Below, piece by piece: positions 43,901 to 52,158 of a stretch of 64,000 bases of DNA (its first letter is position 1; the number at the start of each line of letters is the position of its first letter). The position numbers and the translations under genes are program-made. The stretch is from contig JBJMGT010000031.1 in assembly GCA_045807745.1 (NCBI GenBank), positions 1 through 64,000 of the forward strand. Reading direction: 5' to 3'. Origin of the DNA: QHXQ01 sp045807745. Lineage in GTDB: Bacteria; Acidobacteriota; Blastocatellia; Pyrinomonadales; Pyrinomonadaceae. The notes below the pieces were generated by a model. That model made no database searches, was not told the origin of the DNA, and saw only the letters and a list, made by a program, of their open reading frames with translations.

Positions 43901-44314
43901 CCCGCAGAGGGCTTTAACGTCGTCTGCACCACCTATCGGCTGACCGAGCACTATCATTACTGGACGAAGAACAACCCGATGAACGTCCAACTCGTGCCCG
44001 AACCGTTCGTCGAAATCCCGGCGCAACTGGCTGACGAGATGGGATTGACAGGCGGTGAAAAGGTGAAGGTGTCGAGCGCACGCGGCGTCTATGTGGCGAA
44101 GGCGATGGTCACCAAGCGCATCAAGCCGATGATGATCGACGGCCAGAAGACCTACCAGATCGGCGTACCGATCCACTGGGGCTATCGCGGCATTGCGGAG
44201 GACGAGGGCAAGACTTCGCTCGATCCGGCCAATCAACTTTCGCCCGCCGCGATTGATCCGAACGCTTACACGCCGGAGTTCAAAGGCTTTCTCGTGAAGA
44301 TCGAAAGGGCCTAG
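40934..44314 (+). CDS. fdnG/fdoG-like: formate dehydrogenase alpha subunit, selenocysteine-containing
   Basis: 1126 residues counting selenocysteine. It oxidises formate to CO2 at a molybdenum/tungsten bis-MGD site. A twin-arginine leader (DRRTFIKT) directs export of the folded enzyme. The N-terminal 4Fe-4S ligands are CPYCSVSCG plus LCPKG. Codon 192 is TGA in frame (41507-41509), followed by HGPTVSSLGPTFGRGAMTN, the exact context of Sec in E. coli FdnG. Reading stays open to 44314, so this is one gene, not two. It is about 110 residues longer than E. coli FdnG; residues about 337-440 are a Gly/Ser/Ala-rich insert. The beta and gamma subunits follow. AAAGGAG supports the start. Confidence 0.96.
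41507..41538 (+). promoter_or_regulatory. UGA selenocysteine codon and bacterial SECIS hairpin
   Basis: Eleven nt after the TGA, 41521-41538 folds as GG, bulged U, CUCC / GGGG around the 5-nt loop AGUUU, then CC. The E. coli fdhF element has the same 11-nt spacing, paired GG/CC, bulged U, four-pair stem and a GU in the loop, which SelB binds. Secondary structure was judged by eye. Confidence 0.88.
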
Positions 44315-44315
44315 T

Positions 44316-44407
44316 GATTGCGGAATGCGGATTTCGGATTGCGGATTGAAAAAGTAAGCGCGTGTTAGAAAGCCCTGCGGTTTTCATTCCGCATTCCGCA
44401 TTCCGCA
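44316..44407. repeat. palindrome of GATTGCGGA words inside the operon
   Basis: Left arm about 44316-44352 (GATTGCGGA-type words) pairs with about 44380-44407 (TTCCGCA-type words). It lies between the alpha and beta subunit genes and ends just before the beta ribosome site. A second copy of the same word family is at 55317-55379. Confidence 0.8.
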
Positions 44408-44418
44408 ATGGAGGGAGC

Positions 44419-45345
44419 ATGAGCGACGAACGCATCCTGCAAATCCAACAAATCTCGGGCCACCCCAGCACCGTCCCCGGTCAAGGCACGCAACGCGCGG
44501 TCGAGGTCTGCAAGTACATCGACGTAACGACCTGCATCGGCTGCAAGGCGTGCGAGGTGGCCTGTGTGGAGTGGAACGATCATCCGTTCCGCGAGACGAC
44601 CTTCGATAACACCTACCAGACGATGCCCACGACCGAGTGGAACTATTACAACCTGATTAAGTTCAACGAGCACGAACACGACGGCAACTTCATGTGGTTG
44701 ATGCGCAAAGATCAGTGCATGCACTGCGCCGATCCCGGTTGCCTGCGCGCGTGTCCGGCCGATGGCGCAATCGTGCAGTACACGAACGGCATCGTCGATT
44801 TCCAGCAGGAGAACTGCATCGGCTGCGGCTATTGCATCTCCGGCTGCCCGTTCGATATTCCGAAGTTCAATGAGCGGACGAAGAAGGTCTTCAAGTGTAC
44901 GCTCTGCTCCGACCGTGTAGGCGAAGGACTTGAACCGGCGTGCATCAAAGCTTGTCCCACCGGCTGCCTGCACTTCGGCACGAAGGACGACATGCTGGCC
45001 CTAGCCAACACGCGCACACAGCAGTTGATCCAAATTTCGGGCTTCAAGCACGCGGGCGTCTATGATCCGCAGTCCATCGGCGGCACACACGTCATCTACG
45101 TGCTGCACGATGCGACGCAAACGGAACTCTACGGCGGCTTGCCCGCGAACCCAACCATTCCACCGAGCTACACGGTCTGGAAGTGGTTGGCTAAACCGGC
45201 CGGCTTGGTCATGGCGGCGTTTGGCCTCTTTGCGGTCTTCTTCCACCGTATCGCCGTCGGGCCTAAATGGCCGCAGCCCGAACCTGAACCGGTTATCACA
45301 GAGCGACCCGACGAGACGGAGGTCAAGCGAAAGGAGACGCCATGA
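44419..45345 (+). CDS. fdnH/fdoH-like: formate dehydrogenase beta (iron-sulfur) subunit
   Basis: 308 residues. It carries electrons from the alpha subunit to the membrane cytochrome through four 4Fe-4S clusters: CIGCKACEVAC, CMHCADPGCLRACP, CIGCGYCISGCP and CTLC...CIKACP are all present. A single helix near the C-terminus (about residues 252-275) anchors it in the membrane, as in FdnH/FdoH. GGAGGGAGC precedes the start. Its end overlaps the gamma start by 4 nt (ATGA). Confidence 0.95.
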   Translation: MSDERILQIQQISGHPSTVPGQGTQRAVEVCKYIDVTTCIGCKACEVACVEWNDHPFRETTFDNTYQTMPTTEWNYYNLIKFNEHEHDGNFMWLMRKDQCMHCADPGCLRACPADGAIVQYTNGIVDFQQENCIGCGYCISGCPFDIPKFNERTKKVFKCTLCSDRVGEGLEPACIKACPTGCLHFGTKDDMLALANTRTQQLIQISGFKHAGVYDPQSIGGTHVIYVLHDATQTELYGGLPANPTIPPSYTVWKWLAKPAGLVMAAFGLFAVFFHRIAVGPKWPQPEPEPVITERPDETEVKRKETP

Positions 45346-46106
45346 GCACTGACGCGATGAGCAGTGCGGTCGAGCGTTTCGACGACGAGGCGCGGCGCGA
45401 GGCGAGCCGCTACGGGCGCACGGTCGTCCACCGCGGCGAACTGCTGCGCCATCCTGTCTACACACGCGTGTTGCATTGGCTGGTGGCGCTCTGCTTCGTC
45501 CTCTCTCTGCTCTCCGGCTTTGCTATCTACTCGCCGTGGCTCTTCCGCTGGCTCACCCCCTTGTTCGGCGGCGGGCCCCTAACGCGCCTCCTGCATCCTT
45601 GGTTCGGCCTGTGCTTCAATCTCTGCTTCTTCTTTCAGTTTCTCAACTGGTTCGCGCCGATGATGTGGACGAAAGCAGACAGCAAGTGGATGCGGCGCAT
45701 CAAGGCGTACACGACGAACCGTGAGAAGCTTGAGCCAGAAGACGTAGGCTTCTTCAACGGCGGCCAGAAGCTCTACTTCTGGGCCATCGTCGTGAGCGGC
45801 CTGCTCTTTCTCATCACGGGCTTGTTGCTATGGTTCGACAACACGATGCCGCGTTGGCTGGTCGCGGTCAGTTACGTGCTCCACGACATCGCGGCGCTCG
45901 TCATGCTGGGCGGGTTCATCGTGCACATCTACGAGGGCACGGCGGCACAGCCCGGCACGTTTCAAGCGATGACCGATGGCACGGTGAGCGAGAAATGGGC
46001 TTGGACGCATCATCCGGCTTGGTACAAGGAGGTGACAGGCCGCAACCCGCGTGCAGACTATGAGCGTGCGCGCCGCCGACAACTCGACGAGGAGCGCGTA
46101 CAATGA
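45342..46106 (+). CDS. fdnI/fdoI-like: formate dehydrogenase gamma (cytochrome b) subunit
   Basis: 254 residues with four membrane helices (about 43-68, 85-105, 143-165, 172-198). The first and last helices include His residues (RHPVYTRVLHWLVAL and HDIAALVMLGGFIVHIYEG), the usual heme b ligands, which pass electrons to the quinone pool. With its partner subunits it forms a periplasm-facing respiratory complex. The start overlaps the beta stop. The N-terminal extension (about 40 residues) before the first helix is longer than in E. coli FdnI. Confidence 0.93.
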   Translation: MSTDAMSSAVERFDDEARREASRYGRTVVHRGELLRHPVYTRVLHWLVALCFVLSLLSGFAIYSPWLFRWLTPLFGGGPLTRLLHPWFGLCFNLCFFFQFLNWFAPMMWTKADSKWMRRIKAYTTNREKLEPEDVGFFNGGQKLYFWAIVVSGLLFLITGLLLWFDNTMPRWLVAVSYVLHDIAALVMLGGFIVHIYEGTAAQPGTFQAMTDGTVSEKWAWTHHPAWYKEVTGRNPRADYERARRRQLDEERVQ

Positions 46107-46220
46107 GACCACAGGAGGATTGTCTATGTAGCCCAGCCGATGATGCTGAACTATCCGGTGCAACTCAATGACCGCTTCGTTTTTGACGGCCGCACTTTAA
46201 TCTCAAGGTCGGAGTTTACG

Positions 46221-47045
46221 ATGGCGAATCAGAAAGAAAAAGCAGAGATATTCAAGGCGCTGCATGAACGCGAAGGTGCCTTTATCATTCCCAACCCTTG
46301 GGACGTTGGCTCGGCGCGGCTGTTGGCCGGGTTAGGCTTCGAGGCGCTGGCAACGACCAGCGCCGGTTTTGCAAACTCGCTGGGGCGACGGGACGGCCAA
46401 GTCGCGCTGAACGAGGTGCTCGAACACTGCCACGACCTCTGCGCGGCAACTGAGCTGCCGGTCAGTGCAGACTTGGAGAACTGCTTTGCAGATGATCCCG
46501 AACGAGCCGCCGAGACCATCCGGCGCGCGGCGCAGGCGGGTCTGGTCGGCGGCTCGATTGAGGATTACAGCGGCAACCCCGCGCATCCGATCTACGACTT
46601 TGAACTAGCGGTCGAGCGTGTACATGCTGCGGCTGCGGCGGCCCACGCCCTTGCTTTTCCTTTTACCCTGACCGCGCGCGCCGAAAACCTGCTGCGCGGC
46701 CGGGCTGACCTTGACGATACGATTCGCCGCCTCCAGGCCTTCGAACAGGCCGGGGCAGATGTCTTGTACGCGCCAGCCCTCACGACGCTCGATGATGTTC
46801 GCTTGGTGACGAGCGCTGTAAGTAAACCGGTCAACGTACTGGCCCCAATGCTGAAGGGCGCAACGGTCGCGCAGTTGGCGCAGGCGGGCGCGAAGCGCAT
46901 CAGCATTGGCGGGGCGCTCGCGCGCGCAGCTCTCACCGCACTGTTACGCGCCGGAACAGAAATGCGAGATCAAGGAAGCTTCGGCTGGGCCTCGGACTTA
47001 GCCTCCAGCACCGACGTTCATAAGTTATTGGACACCAAACGCTGA
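46221..47045 (+). CDS. isocitrate lyase/PEP mutase-superfamily enzyme
   Basis: 274 residues from ATG 46221 (GGAG site); the in-frame upstream Met at 46140 lacks one. The PEP mutase/ICL TIM-barrel pattern is seen: NPWDVGSARLLAGLGFEALATTS near the N-terminus, SADLENCF for the Mg-binding acidic pair, and SIEDYSG. The Cys of the KKCGH motif of true isocitrate lyase is absent, so it is more likely a 2-methylisocitrate-lyase-like, oxaloacetate-hydrolase or phosphonate-cleaving relative. The reaction cannot be fixed from the sequence. Confidence 0.8.
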   Translation: MANQKEKAEIFKALHEREGAFIIPNPWDVGSARLLAGLGFEALATTSAGFANSLGRRDGQVALNEVLEHCHDLCAATELPVSADLENCFADDPERAAETIRRAAQAGLVGGSIEDYSGNPAHPIYDFELAVERVHAAAAAAHALAFPFTLTARAENLLRGRADLDDTIRRLQAFEQAGADVLYAPALTTLDDVRLVTSAVSKPVNVLAPMLKGATVAQLAQAGAKRISIGGALARAALTALLRAGTEMRDQGSFGWASDLASSTDVHKLLDTKR

Positions 47046-47110
47046 ACAGCCTTAGCGCAGGGTTGCCCCAGAGATTCCGATTCGGATAGGAATTGTCTCC
47101 ACGCCATCGG

Positions 47111-47151
47111 TTGACAATTACCTGCAAATCATGTATCTTGACATCAAGGTA
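47111..47151 (+). promoter_or_regulatory. marR promoter with overlapping operator
   Basis: TTGACA at 47111-47116, 17-nt spacer, and TATCTT at 47134-47139 form the promoter. An imperfect palindrome, TATCTTGACATCAAGGTA (47134-47151), covers the -10 region, an arrangement expected for MarR self-repression. The second protein bound there, if any, is unknown. Confidence 0.7.
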
Positions 47152-47174
47152 ATTTATCTACTTAATGAAAGACG

Positions 47175-47660
47175 ATGAAGGCAAACAAACTTGATTCGCT
47201 GAGCGGCGGGAGCGGCGTGCATGTCTGGCTGGTGCTCTGGAAGGCGGCGCAGGCGGTCGAGGCTTACGCCGAACGCAGCATTGAACATTTGGAGATGTGC
47301 GGCAGTGACTTCGCCGTCTTGGAAGCGTTGTTGCACAAGGGTGCGCTGCCGGTCAACGAGATCGGCCGGAAAGTTCTGCTGACGAGCGGCTCGATTACCG
47401 TCGCCGTTGACCGGCTCGCATCTAAAGGCTTGGTTGAGCGGCGGGCGTCTGCTGATGACCGGCGGGCGCGCATCGTCCACCTGACCAGAGAGGGCAGAAA
47501 GCTCATCACGCGCGCCTACGCTGAGCACGCTGCCGACATGGAGCGGCTCGCTGCCGCACTGTCGATGAGCGAACGCGCGACGCTCATCCGCCTGCTGAAG
47601 AAGATCGGCTTCAAGGCGGCAGCGGCGGCGCAGCAGAAGGCGAAAGAGCACGGTGCGTGA
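47175..47660 (+). CDS. MarR-family transcriptional regulator
   Basis: 161 residues with a winged helix-turn-helix (about 45-120), including VNEIGRKVLLTSGSITVAVDRL (recognition helix) and a basic wing around RRASADDRRARI. MarR proteins dimerise and release DNA when they bind a ligand or are oxidised. The palindrome in its own promoter suggests autoregulation and control of the downstream pirin gene, only 39 nt away. Such marR-pirin pairs are common and often respond to quinones or oxidative stress; no conserved ligand residues can be named here. Confidence 0.92.
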   Translation: MKANKLDSLSGGSGVHVWLVLWKAAQAVEAYAERSIEHLEMCGSDFAVLEALLHKGALPVNEIGRKVLLTSGSITVAVDRLASKGLVERRASADDRRARIVHLTREGRKLITRAYAEHAADMERLAAALSMSERATLIRLLKKIGFKAAAAAQQKAKEHGA

Positions 47661-47699
47661 AGTGCTCGATAAAGGTTCTATTAAGGAGGGGAATGCAAG

Positions 47700-48620
47700 A
47701 TGGAAGCGACGAAGTTGAGCAGAGCGGAAAAAGAGAGCCGCCCGACGGGGCGCACGGTGGCTGGCATTGTCAATAGCATCGAGACGCTGGAGGGTGCGGG
47801 CTTTCTCGTACGCCGGCCGTTTCCGAAGGCATCGTTCTCGGAGTTCGACCCATTCCTGTTGTTGGACGAGATGGGGCCCATGAACGTCGCCCCCGGTGCA
47901 GCTAAAGGCGCGCCGGATCACCCACATCGCGGCTTCGAGACGGTGACTTACATGCTGTCAGGCGAGATGGAGCACAAGGACTCGCAAGGGCACGCGGGCA
48001 AGTTGAGCGCGGGCGACGTGCAGTGGATGACTGCCGGCGCGGGCGTCGTCCATTCAGAGATGCCCTCGGCAGAGTTTCAGCGCACGGGCGGTCGGCTGCA
48101 CGGCTTTCAACTGTGGGTGAACCTGCCGCAGCAGCATAAGCTGATGACGCCGCGCTATCAGGAGATACCAGCGGCGCGCATCCCCGGCGCGCGGACTGCG
48201 GACGGGCTGGTGACGGTGCGCGTGATCGCGGGCGAAGCGCTCGGCGCGCGCGCCGTGATCGAGACGGTGACGCCGATCATGTACCTGCACTTCACGCTCC
48301 GGCCCGGCGGGCGCGTGATGCAGAGCGTGCAACAAGGATACAACGCCTTCGCCTATATCGTGGACGGCGAGGGATTGTTCGGCGCAGATGGTGAGCGTGC
48401 CGCCCGTGGGCAGATGGTGATGTTCGCATCGGACGGCGACGAGGTGTTGATAGAAAATCCGGCGGACGCAGGCACACCGCTCGAAGTCTTACTGATTGCC
48501 GGTGTGCCGCTCAATGAACCGGTCGCGCGCTACGGCCCGTTCGTGATGAACACGGAAGGCGAAATCCGCCAGGCGATTGAGGATTACCGGCAGGGCAAGA
48601 TGGGCGCGATTAACGCTTGA
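47700..48620 (+). CDS. pirin-family protein
   Basis: 306 residues, two cupin barrels. The N-terminal domain carries HPHRGFETVTY (about residue 75-85), with His and Glu ligands for Fe, followed by MTAGAGVVHSEM. The C-terminal domain (about 190-290) is the non-metal barrel. Pirins act as quercetinases or bind regulators in bacteria; here the close MarR gene suggests stress-linked expression. AGGAGG before the start. Co-transcribed with marR. Confidence 0.92.
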   Translation: MEATKLSRAEKESRPTGRTVAGIVNSIETLEGAGFLVRRPFPKASFSEFDPFLLLDEMGPMNVAPGAAKGAPDHPHRGFETVTYMLSGEMEHKDSQGHAGKLSAGDVQWMTAGAGVVHSEMPSAEFQRTGGRLHGFQLWVNLPQQHKLMTPRYQEIPAARIPGARTADGLVTVRVIAGEALGARAVIETVTPIMYLHFTLRPGGRVMQSVQQGYNAFAYIVDGEGLFGADGERAARGQMVMFASDGDEVLIENPADAGTPLEVLLIAGVPLNEPVARYGPFVMNTEGEIRQAIEDYRQGKMGAINA

Positions 48621-48656
48621 AGCCCCAGCGACGATGTGCCCGTCGACGCTAGGGCT
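48621..48656 (+). terminator. terminator of marR-pirin operon
   Basis: 48621-48630 pairs with 48647-48656 (one mismatch), just after the pirin stop, followed by a short T-rich end. Further inner pairing of GACG with CGTC extends the stem. Confidence 0.6.
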
Positions 48657-48725
48657 GCTTCAGCTCGATGACTGATAACATTTGAGCACACTGCTTCCAA
48701 GACTACGGTTGGAAAGGAACGCTAA

Positions 48726-49106
48726 ATGAAAATCTTAACCCTGATTGCGCAGCTTCTACTTGGGCTAATGTTCGTTGTATTTGGGCTAAATGGATTTCTC
48801 AATTTCCTCAGCATGGGCCCTATGCCCGCAGGCTTGGCGGGCCAATTTATTGGCGCACTCATACTGTCTCATTACTTTTGGGTAATCGCTGCGCTACAAG
48901 TTGCAGGCGGTGCGCTGCTGCTGGTGAATCGGTTCGTGCCCCTCGGTCTGGTGCTGCTGGGCCCAGTAATTGTGAACATAATTTTGTATCACGTGTTCTT
49001 GAATCCAACTGGGATAGCGTTGGCAATGGTTGTGACAATCCTGTGGTTGATTGTCTTCTATGCACAGCGCCAGTACTTCGCCGGGATATTTGTGCAACGG
49101 CCGTGA
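48726..49106 (+). CDS. DoxX-like membrane protein
   Basis: 126 residues with four hydrophobic helices (about 4-22, 38-62, 66-86, 92-113) and the GLMFVVFGLNGF opening typical of DoxX/DoxD-type proteins, whose biochemical role is mostly unknown; some form complexes with thiosulfate or superoxide-related proteins. The ribosome site GGAAAGG is upstream. A small membrane ORF follows after six bases. Confidence 0.85.
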   Translation: MKILTLIAQLLLGLMFVVFGLNGFLNFLSMGPMPAGLAGQFIGALILSHYFWVIAALQVAGGALLLVNRFVPLGLVLLGPVIVNIILYHVFLNPTGIALAMVVTILWLIVFYAQRQYFAGIFVQRP

Positions 49107-49112
49107 TAAGCA

Positions 49113-49256
49113 ATGAAAGCGTTGGCCCCGACGCAATCGGAACCGCCATTCTTGCTGACGCAATTAGTCGTGCTGGCGCTGTTCATCGCGCTGGCTATCA
49201 TCGCGGCCAGAAGCTTCCGCATCGAGCCTGCCCGTTTGCCGCTAGGTACGGCTTGA
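49113..49256 (+). CDS. 47-aa possible single-pass membrane protein
   Basis: The frame from ATG 49113 has a hydrophobic helix (LTQLVVLALFIALAIIAARS, about 15-34) between charged ends, and sits 6 nt after the DoxX stop. Such small partner proteins occur beside membrane genes, but no ribosome site is clear and no family is known to me. It is supported by the helix and position only. Confidence 0.5.
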   Translation: MKALAPTQSEPPFLLTQLVVLALFIALAIIAARSFRIEPARLPLGTA

Positions 49257-49287
49257 GAGGAGCAAGGAGCAGCGAGCAGGAATAAAA

Positions 49288-50856
49288 TTGACGACTAGCG
49301 TTAAAGCGCCATGTGATGAGGCAGTGATTCGGGCCGGGGCGGCAGCAGCCCCATGCTCCAAGCGGGCTGCGCCTTGGGTGCTGGCGGCAACCATCTTAGG
49401 GTCGAGCATCACCTTCATTGACAGCACGGTCGTCAACGTCGCCTTGCCAGTGCTTCAACGTGAGCTGCGCACAGACATCGTCGGCGCGCAGTGGATCGTC
49501 GAGGCTTATCAGCTTCTGCTCTCGGCGCTGATTCTGGTTGGCGGCTCGCTCGGTGATCGATGGGGCAGAAGACGCATCTTCTCTGCCGGACTAATTCTCT
49601 TCGCGTTAGCTTCCGCCGGGTGCGGACTAGCGCAGACGGCCGTCCAACTCATCGCCGCGCGGGCCGTGCAAGGCGTGGGCGCTAGCATGCTTGTGCCGGG
49701 CAGCCTCGCGCTCATCAGCGCCTCGTTCACTAAGGAAGACCGGGGGCGGGCCATCGGCACATGGTCGGGCTTTACGGCCATCTCCGCAGGCATAGGCCCC
49801 GTGCTCGGCGGCTGGCTGATAGAGAATGTCTCGTGGCGTTGGATATTTTTCATCAACCTGCCGCTGGCGGCGCTGGCGTTGGCGATTACCTGGTGGTACG
49901 TACCCGAAAGCCGCGACGAGAGCGCAGGCGCGCGCGTGGACAGCCTCGGGGCCGCCATGGCGACCTTTGGCTTAGGCGGCGTCGTTTACGGTCTGCTCGC
50001 ATCGGGCGCGCGTGGCTTCAACGACTTGCGGGTCGCAGCGAGCCTGGCCATAGGAGTTATGCTGCTCATCCTTTTCATCATCGTCGAGCGCAGCCGCGGG
50101 CTGCGGGCGATGATGCCACTGGCTCTTTTCCGTGCGCCAACTTTCGCGGGCGCAAATCTGCTGACGCTTTTTCTCTACGGCGCTCTGAGCGGTTTGATGT
50201 TCTTTCTGCCTTTCAACCTGATTCAAGTGCAGGGCTATTCGGCGACAAAAGCAGGGGCGGCACTGCTGCCGTTCGTGCTGACGATGTTCCTCTTGTCGCG
50301 TTGGGCGGGCGGGCTTGTCCAGCATTACGGGGCGAAGTTGCCGCTTGTTGTTGGCCCCGTCGTCGCCAGCGCGGGCTTCGCTCTGTTCATGCTACCCGGC
50401 GCGGGCGCGGGCAGTTATTGGACGAGCTTTTTCCCGGCGGTCATAGTGATGAGTCTCGGCATGGCTACGAGCGTCGCGCCCTTGACGACAACTGTGATGG
50501 GGGCTGTTGATGAGCGACACGCAGGCATCGCATCAGGCGTCAACAACGCGGTCGCGCGCACGGCGGGCCTCCTCTCTATCGCGGTGCTCGGCATCGTCAT
50601 GACCGGCGTCTTCGCCCGAAATTTTAACGCTCGTCTCCAGTCTTTAGACCTGCCTGCGGAGACCCGCGCTGCCCTCGCCGCACAGACGAGCCGCTTGGCC
50701 ACCATCACTATTCCGGATGCTTTGCAGGGTGCGACGAAACAGGCAGTCGCGCGCGCCATCGAGGCATCATTTGTCAGCGGCTTTCGCGTCCTGCTATTGA
50801 TCGCCACGGCGCTTGCCTTAGCGAGCGCACTTTTCGCCTGGCTACTAATCGCTTGA
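49288..50856 (+). CDS. MFS drug exporter, DHA2 (EmrB/QacA) type
   Basis: 522 residues, about 14 hydrophobic helices as in the DHA2 group. GSSITFIDSTVVNVALP (helix 1) contains the conserved motif D1, and LGDRWGRRR (loop 2-3) the MFS motif A. Helix 5 carries GPVLGGWL (motif C of antiporters). It should export hydrophobic or cationic drugs by proton exchange. TTG 49288 with AGGA upstream is my preferred start; no ATG fits near it. Confidence 0.9.
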   Translation: MTTSVKAPCDEAVIRAGAAAAPCSKRAAPWVLAATILGSSITFIDSTVVNVALPVLQRELRTDIVGAQWIVEAYQLLLSALILVGGSLGDRWGRRRIFSAGLILFALASAGCGLAQTAVQLIAARAVQGVGASMLVPGSLALISASFTKEDRGRAIGTWSGFTAISAGIGPVLGGWLIENVSWRWIFFINLPLAALALAITWWYVPESRDESAGARVDSLGAAMATFGLGGVVYGLLASGARGFNDLRVAASLAIGVMLLILFIIVERSRGLRAMMPLALFRAPTFAGANLLTLFLYGALSGLMFFLPFNLIQVQGYSATKAGAALLPFVLTMFLLSRWAGGLVQHYGAKLPLVVGPVVASAGFALFMLPGAGAGSYWTSFFPAVIVMSLGMATSVAPLTTTVMGAVDERHAGIASGVNNAVARTAGLLSIAVLGIVMTGVFARNFNARLQSLDLPAETRAALAAQTSRLATITIPDALQGATKQAVARAIEASFVSGFRVLLLIATALALASALFAWLLIA

Positions 50857-51055
50857 GCATGTAGCTTTCATCTCACCTTGCTTTGAGCCGTTTGCTCTTG
50901 CCGCCTAACTTGCAACTACGCTCTTGCTTCAACGGATTCACGGCGATGTGTCGCAATGTCGCCAAGTTCTCAGGTGCATGCCCCGTCCGCGTCCGCCACC
51001 CATCTTTACGGCAGACCACAGCTATAGAAAAATGTCATTGAAAGCATTATTTAGC

Positions 51056-51097
51056 AGAAACGGCTACTCGTCACTGTTCTGACGAGTAGCCGTTTCT
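51056..51097. terminator. 18-bp terminator left of the att site
   Basis: A perfect 18-bp stem (51056-51073 with 51080-51097, 6-nt loop) with A-rich left and T-rich right flanks. It lies 25 nt from the displaced tRNA-Asn 3' end on the side where that tRNA's transcript would end, so it is probably the old tRNA terminator. Confidence 0.85.
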
Positions 51098-51121
51098 TAT
51101 TACTACCTCTAGCTTGATTGA

Positions 51122-51161
51122 AACTCCGCAGGTAGGACTCGAATCTACAACCCTCCGGTTA
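51122..51161 (-). repeat. tRNA-Asn 3'-end fragment, att copy (left)
   Basis: 40 bp equal to 54283-54322 except for one base, in the same orientation. It is the 3' part of tRNA-Asn with no 5' part next to it, as left by integration into the tRNA gene. Confidence 0.9.
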
Positions 51162-51225
51162 CATTTAGCGCTTTTGCGTCTTCCGATTGCCCACTCAAAC
51201 TCTGCTAGGTCAGCGGCGAGTTTGG

Positions 51226-51672
51226 TCAAACAAGACTGATTTCAGATAGTATTTTGATTTTCGCTGAGGCAACTGACTTGAACGAGTCGTCATTAGTAAG
51301 AAAAGAACTACAGCCACTCAGGTCAGCAGTTGCCAAGTGAATAGCATCCGGCAACTTCAACTTAGTTGTGGCCCGCAGGCGCGCAGCTTCCGTCAGAATG
51401 CTGCGGCTGATGGGCACGACCTGCAAGGCGGGCGAAGGCGTGAGGAAAGTTTCGTAAGCTCGCTGCGCTTGTTGGTTCTGATCTTGCATCGGCTTAACCA
51501 GAACCTCAGCTAATGTTAGCTCGCTGGTGAAGGCGACGATTTCCATGTTGTCCAGCGCTTGCAATAGGGCTTGAAGCTGGTCAGCCAGATCGACGAAGCC
51601 TTCCACGGCATAGATGACGATGTTCGTATCAAGATAGACTTGCGCCCCGACGGCGGCGCTTACTCGTCCCAT
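51226..51672 (-). CDS. PIN-domain toxin (VapC-like RNase)
   Basis: 148 residues. The acidic PIN residues are seen: Asp in VYLDTNIVIYAVE (near residue 15), Glu in LTLAEVLVKP, Asp in KLPDAIHLATA and Asp in LTNDDSF. VapC toxins cleave RNA, often tRNA. The start overlaps the antitoxin end by 13 nt. It lies at the left end of the tRNA-Asn island. Base composition is nearer to the host than the nuclease gene's. Confidence 0.88.
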   Translation of the reverse strand: MGRVSAAVGAQVYLDTNIVIYAVEGFVDLADQLQALLQALDNMEIVAFTSELTLAEVLVKPMQDQNQQAQRAYETFLTPSPALQVVPISRSILTEAARLRATTKLKLPDAIHLATADLSGCSSFLTNDDSFKSVASAKIKILSEISLV

Positions 51673-51890
51673 GCCGCACGCTCCGCGCGCACGAATATGT
51701 CAGCTTCCACCGGACTGGCAAAGCTGCCTTTGCCAGAGCCGAAGAGCGCCGTATAACTCAGCTTCTGTGGCGCCGCCGTTTGTTGGCTTTGCGCCAACAA
51801 GTCGGCGGCCTGCTTGATAAGCAGGGCCAACTCCTCCGGCGACAGTTGCCGCGCTTGGACTAAGATACGTTCAAGTCTGTTCGTCGCCAT
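51660..51890 (-). CDS. antitoxin partner of the PIN toxin
   Basis: 76 residues, upstream of and overlapping the toxin gene, as in VapBC-type pairs. A helical stretch (LERILVQARQLSPEELALLI) is followed by a C-terminal tail ending VRAERAAWDE, which resembles the toxin-binding tail of many antitoxins of PIN proteins. The DNA-binding type is not clear. Antitoxins hold the toxin inactive and repress the operon. Confidence 0.75.
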   Translation of the reverse strand: MATNRLERILVQARQLSPEELALLIKQAADLLAQSQQTAAPQKLSYTALFGSGKGSFASPVEADIFVRAERAAWDE

Positions 51891-52158
51891 GCCTTTGCCT
51901 CCCGCCGCATTCTACTACAAACGCAGCTTACGCCTCGCCCTTGCAAACTCTATCAGGCAACGCAGACGTGAGCGCGTCTAGTTGGCTTAAGTTTCATCAA
52001 GGAATCCTAGACTAATTCAGACCCTCTAGGACTTGTCAAAAATCTTCGCGCGGGGCGAAAGGTGCTTTAACTCTTCCCGGGCATTTTGAAGAATTTTGGG
52101 GAGTACGAGGGAGATGGATAGCAAAATCAACACGTTTTTTTTATTTATGCGTTTTGGC

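Noticed and set aside
41531..44314. Separate gene for the part of formate dehydrogenase after the TGA
   Set aside because: It is in frame with the first part, and the TGA with SECIS is the Sec codon.
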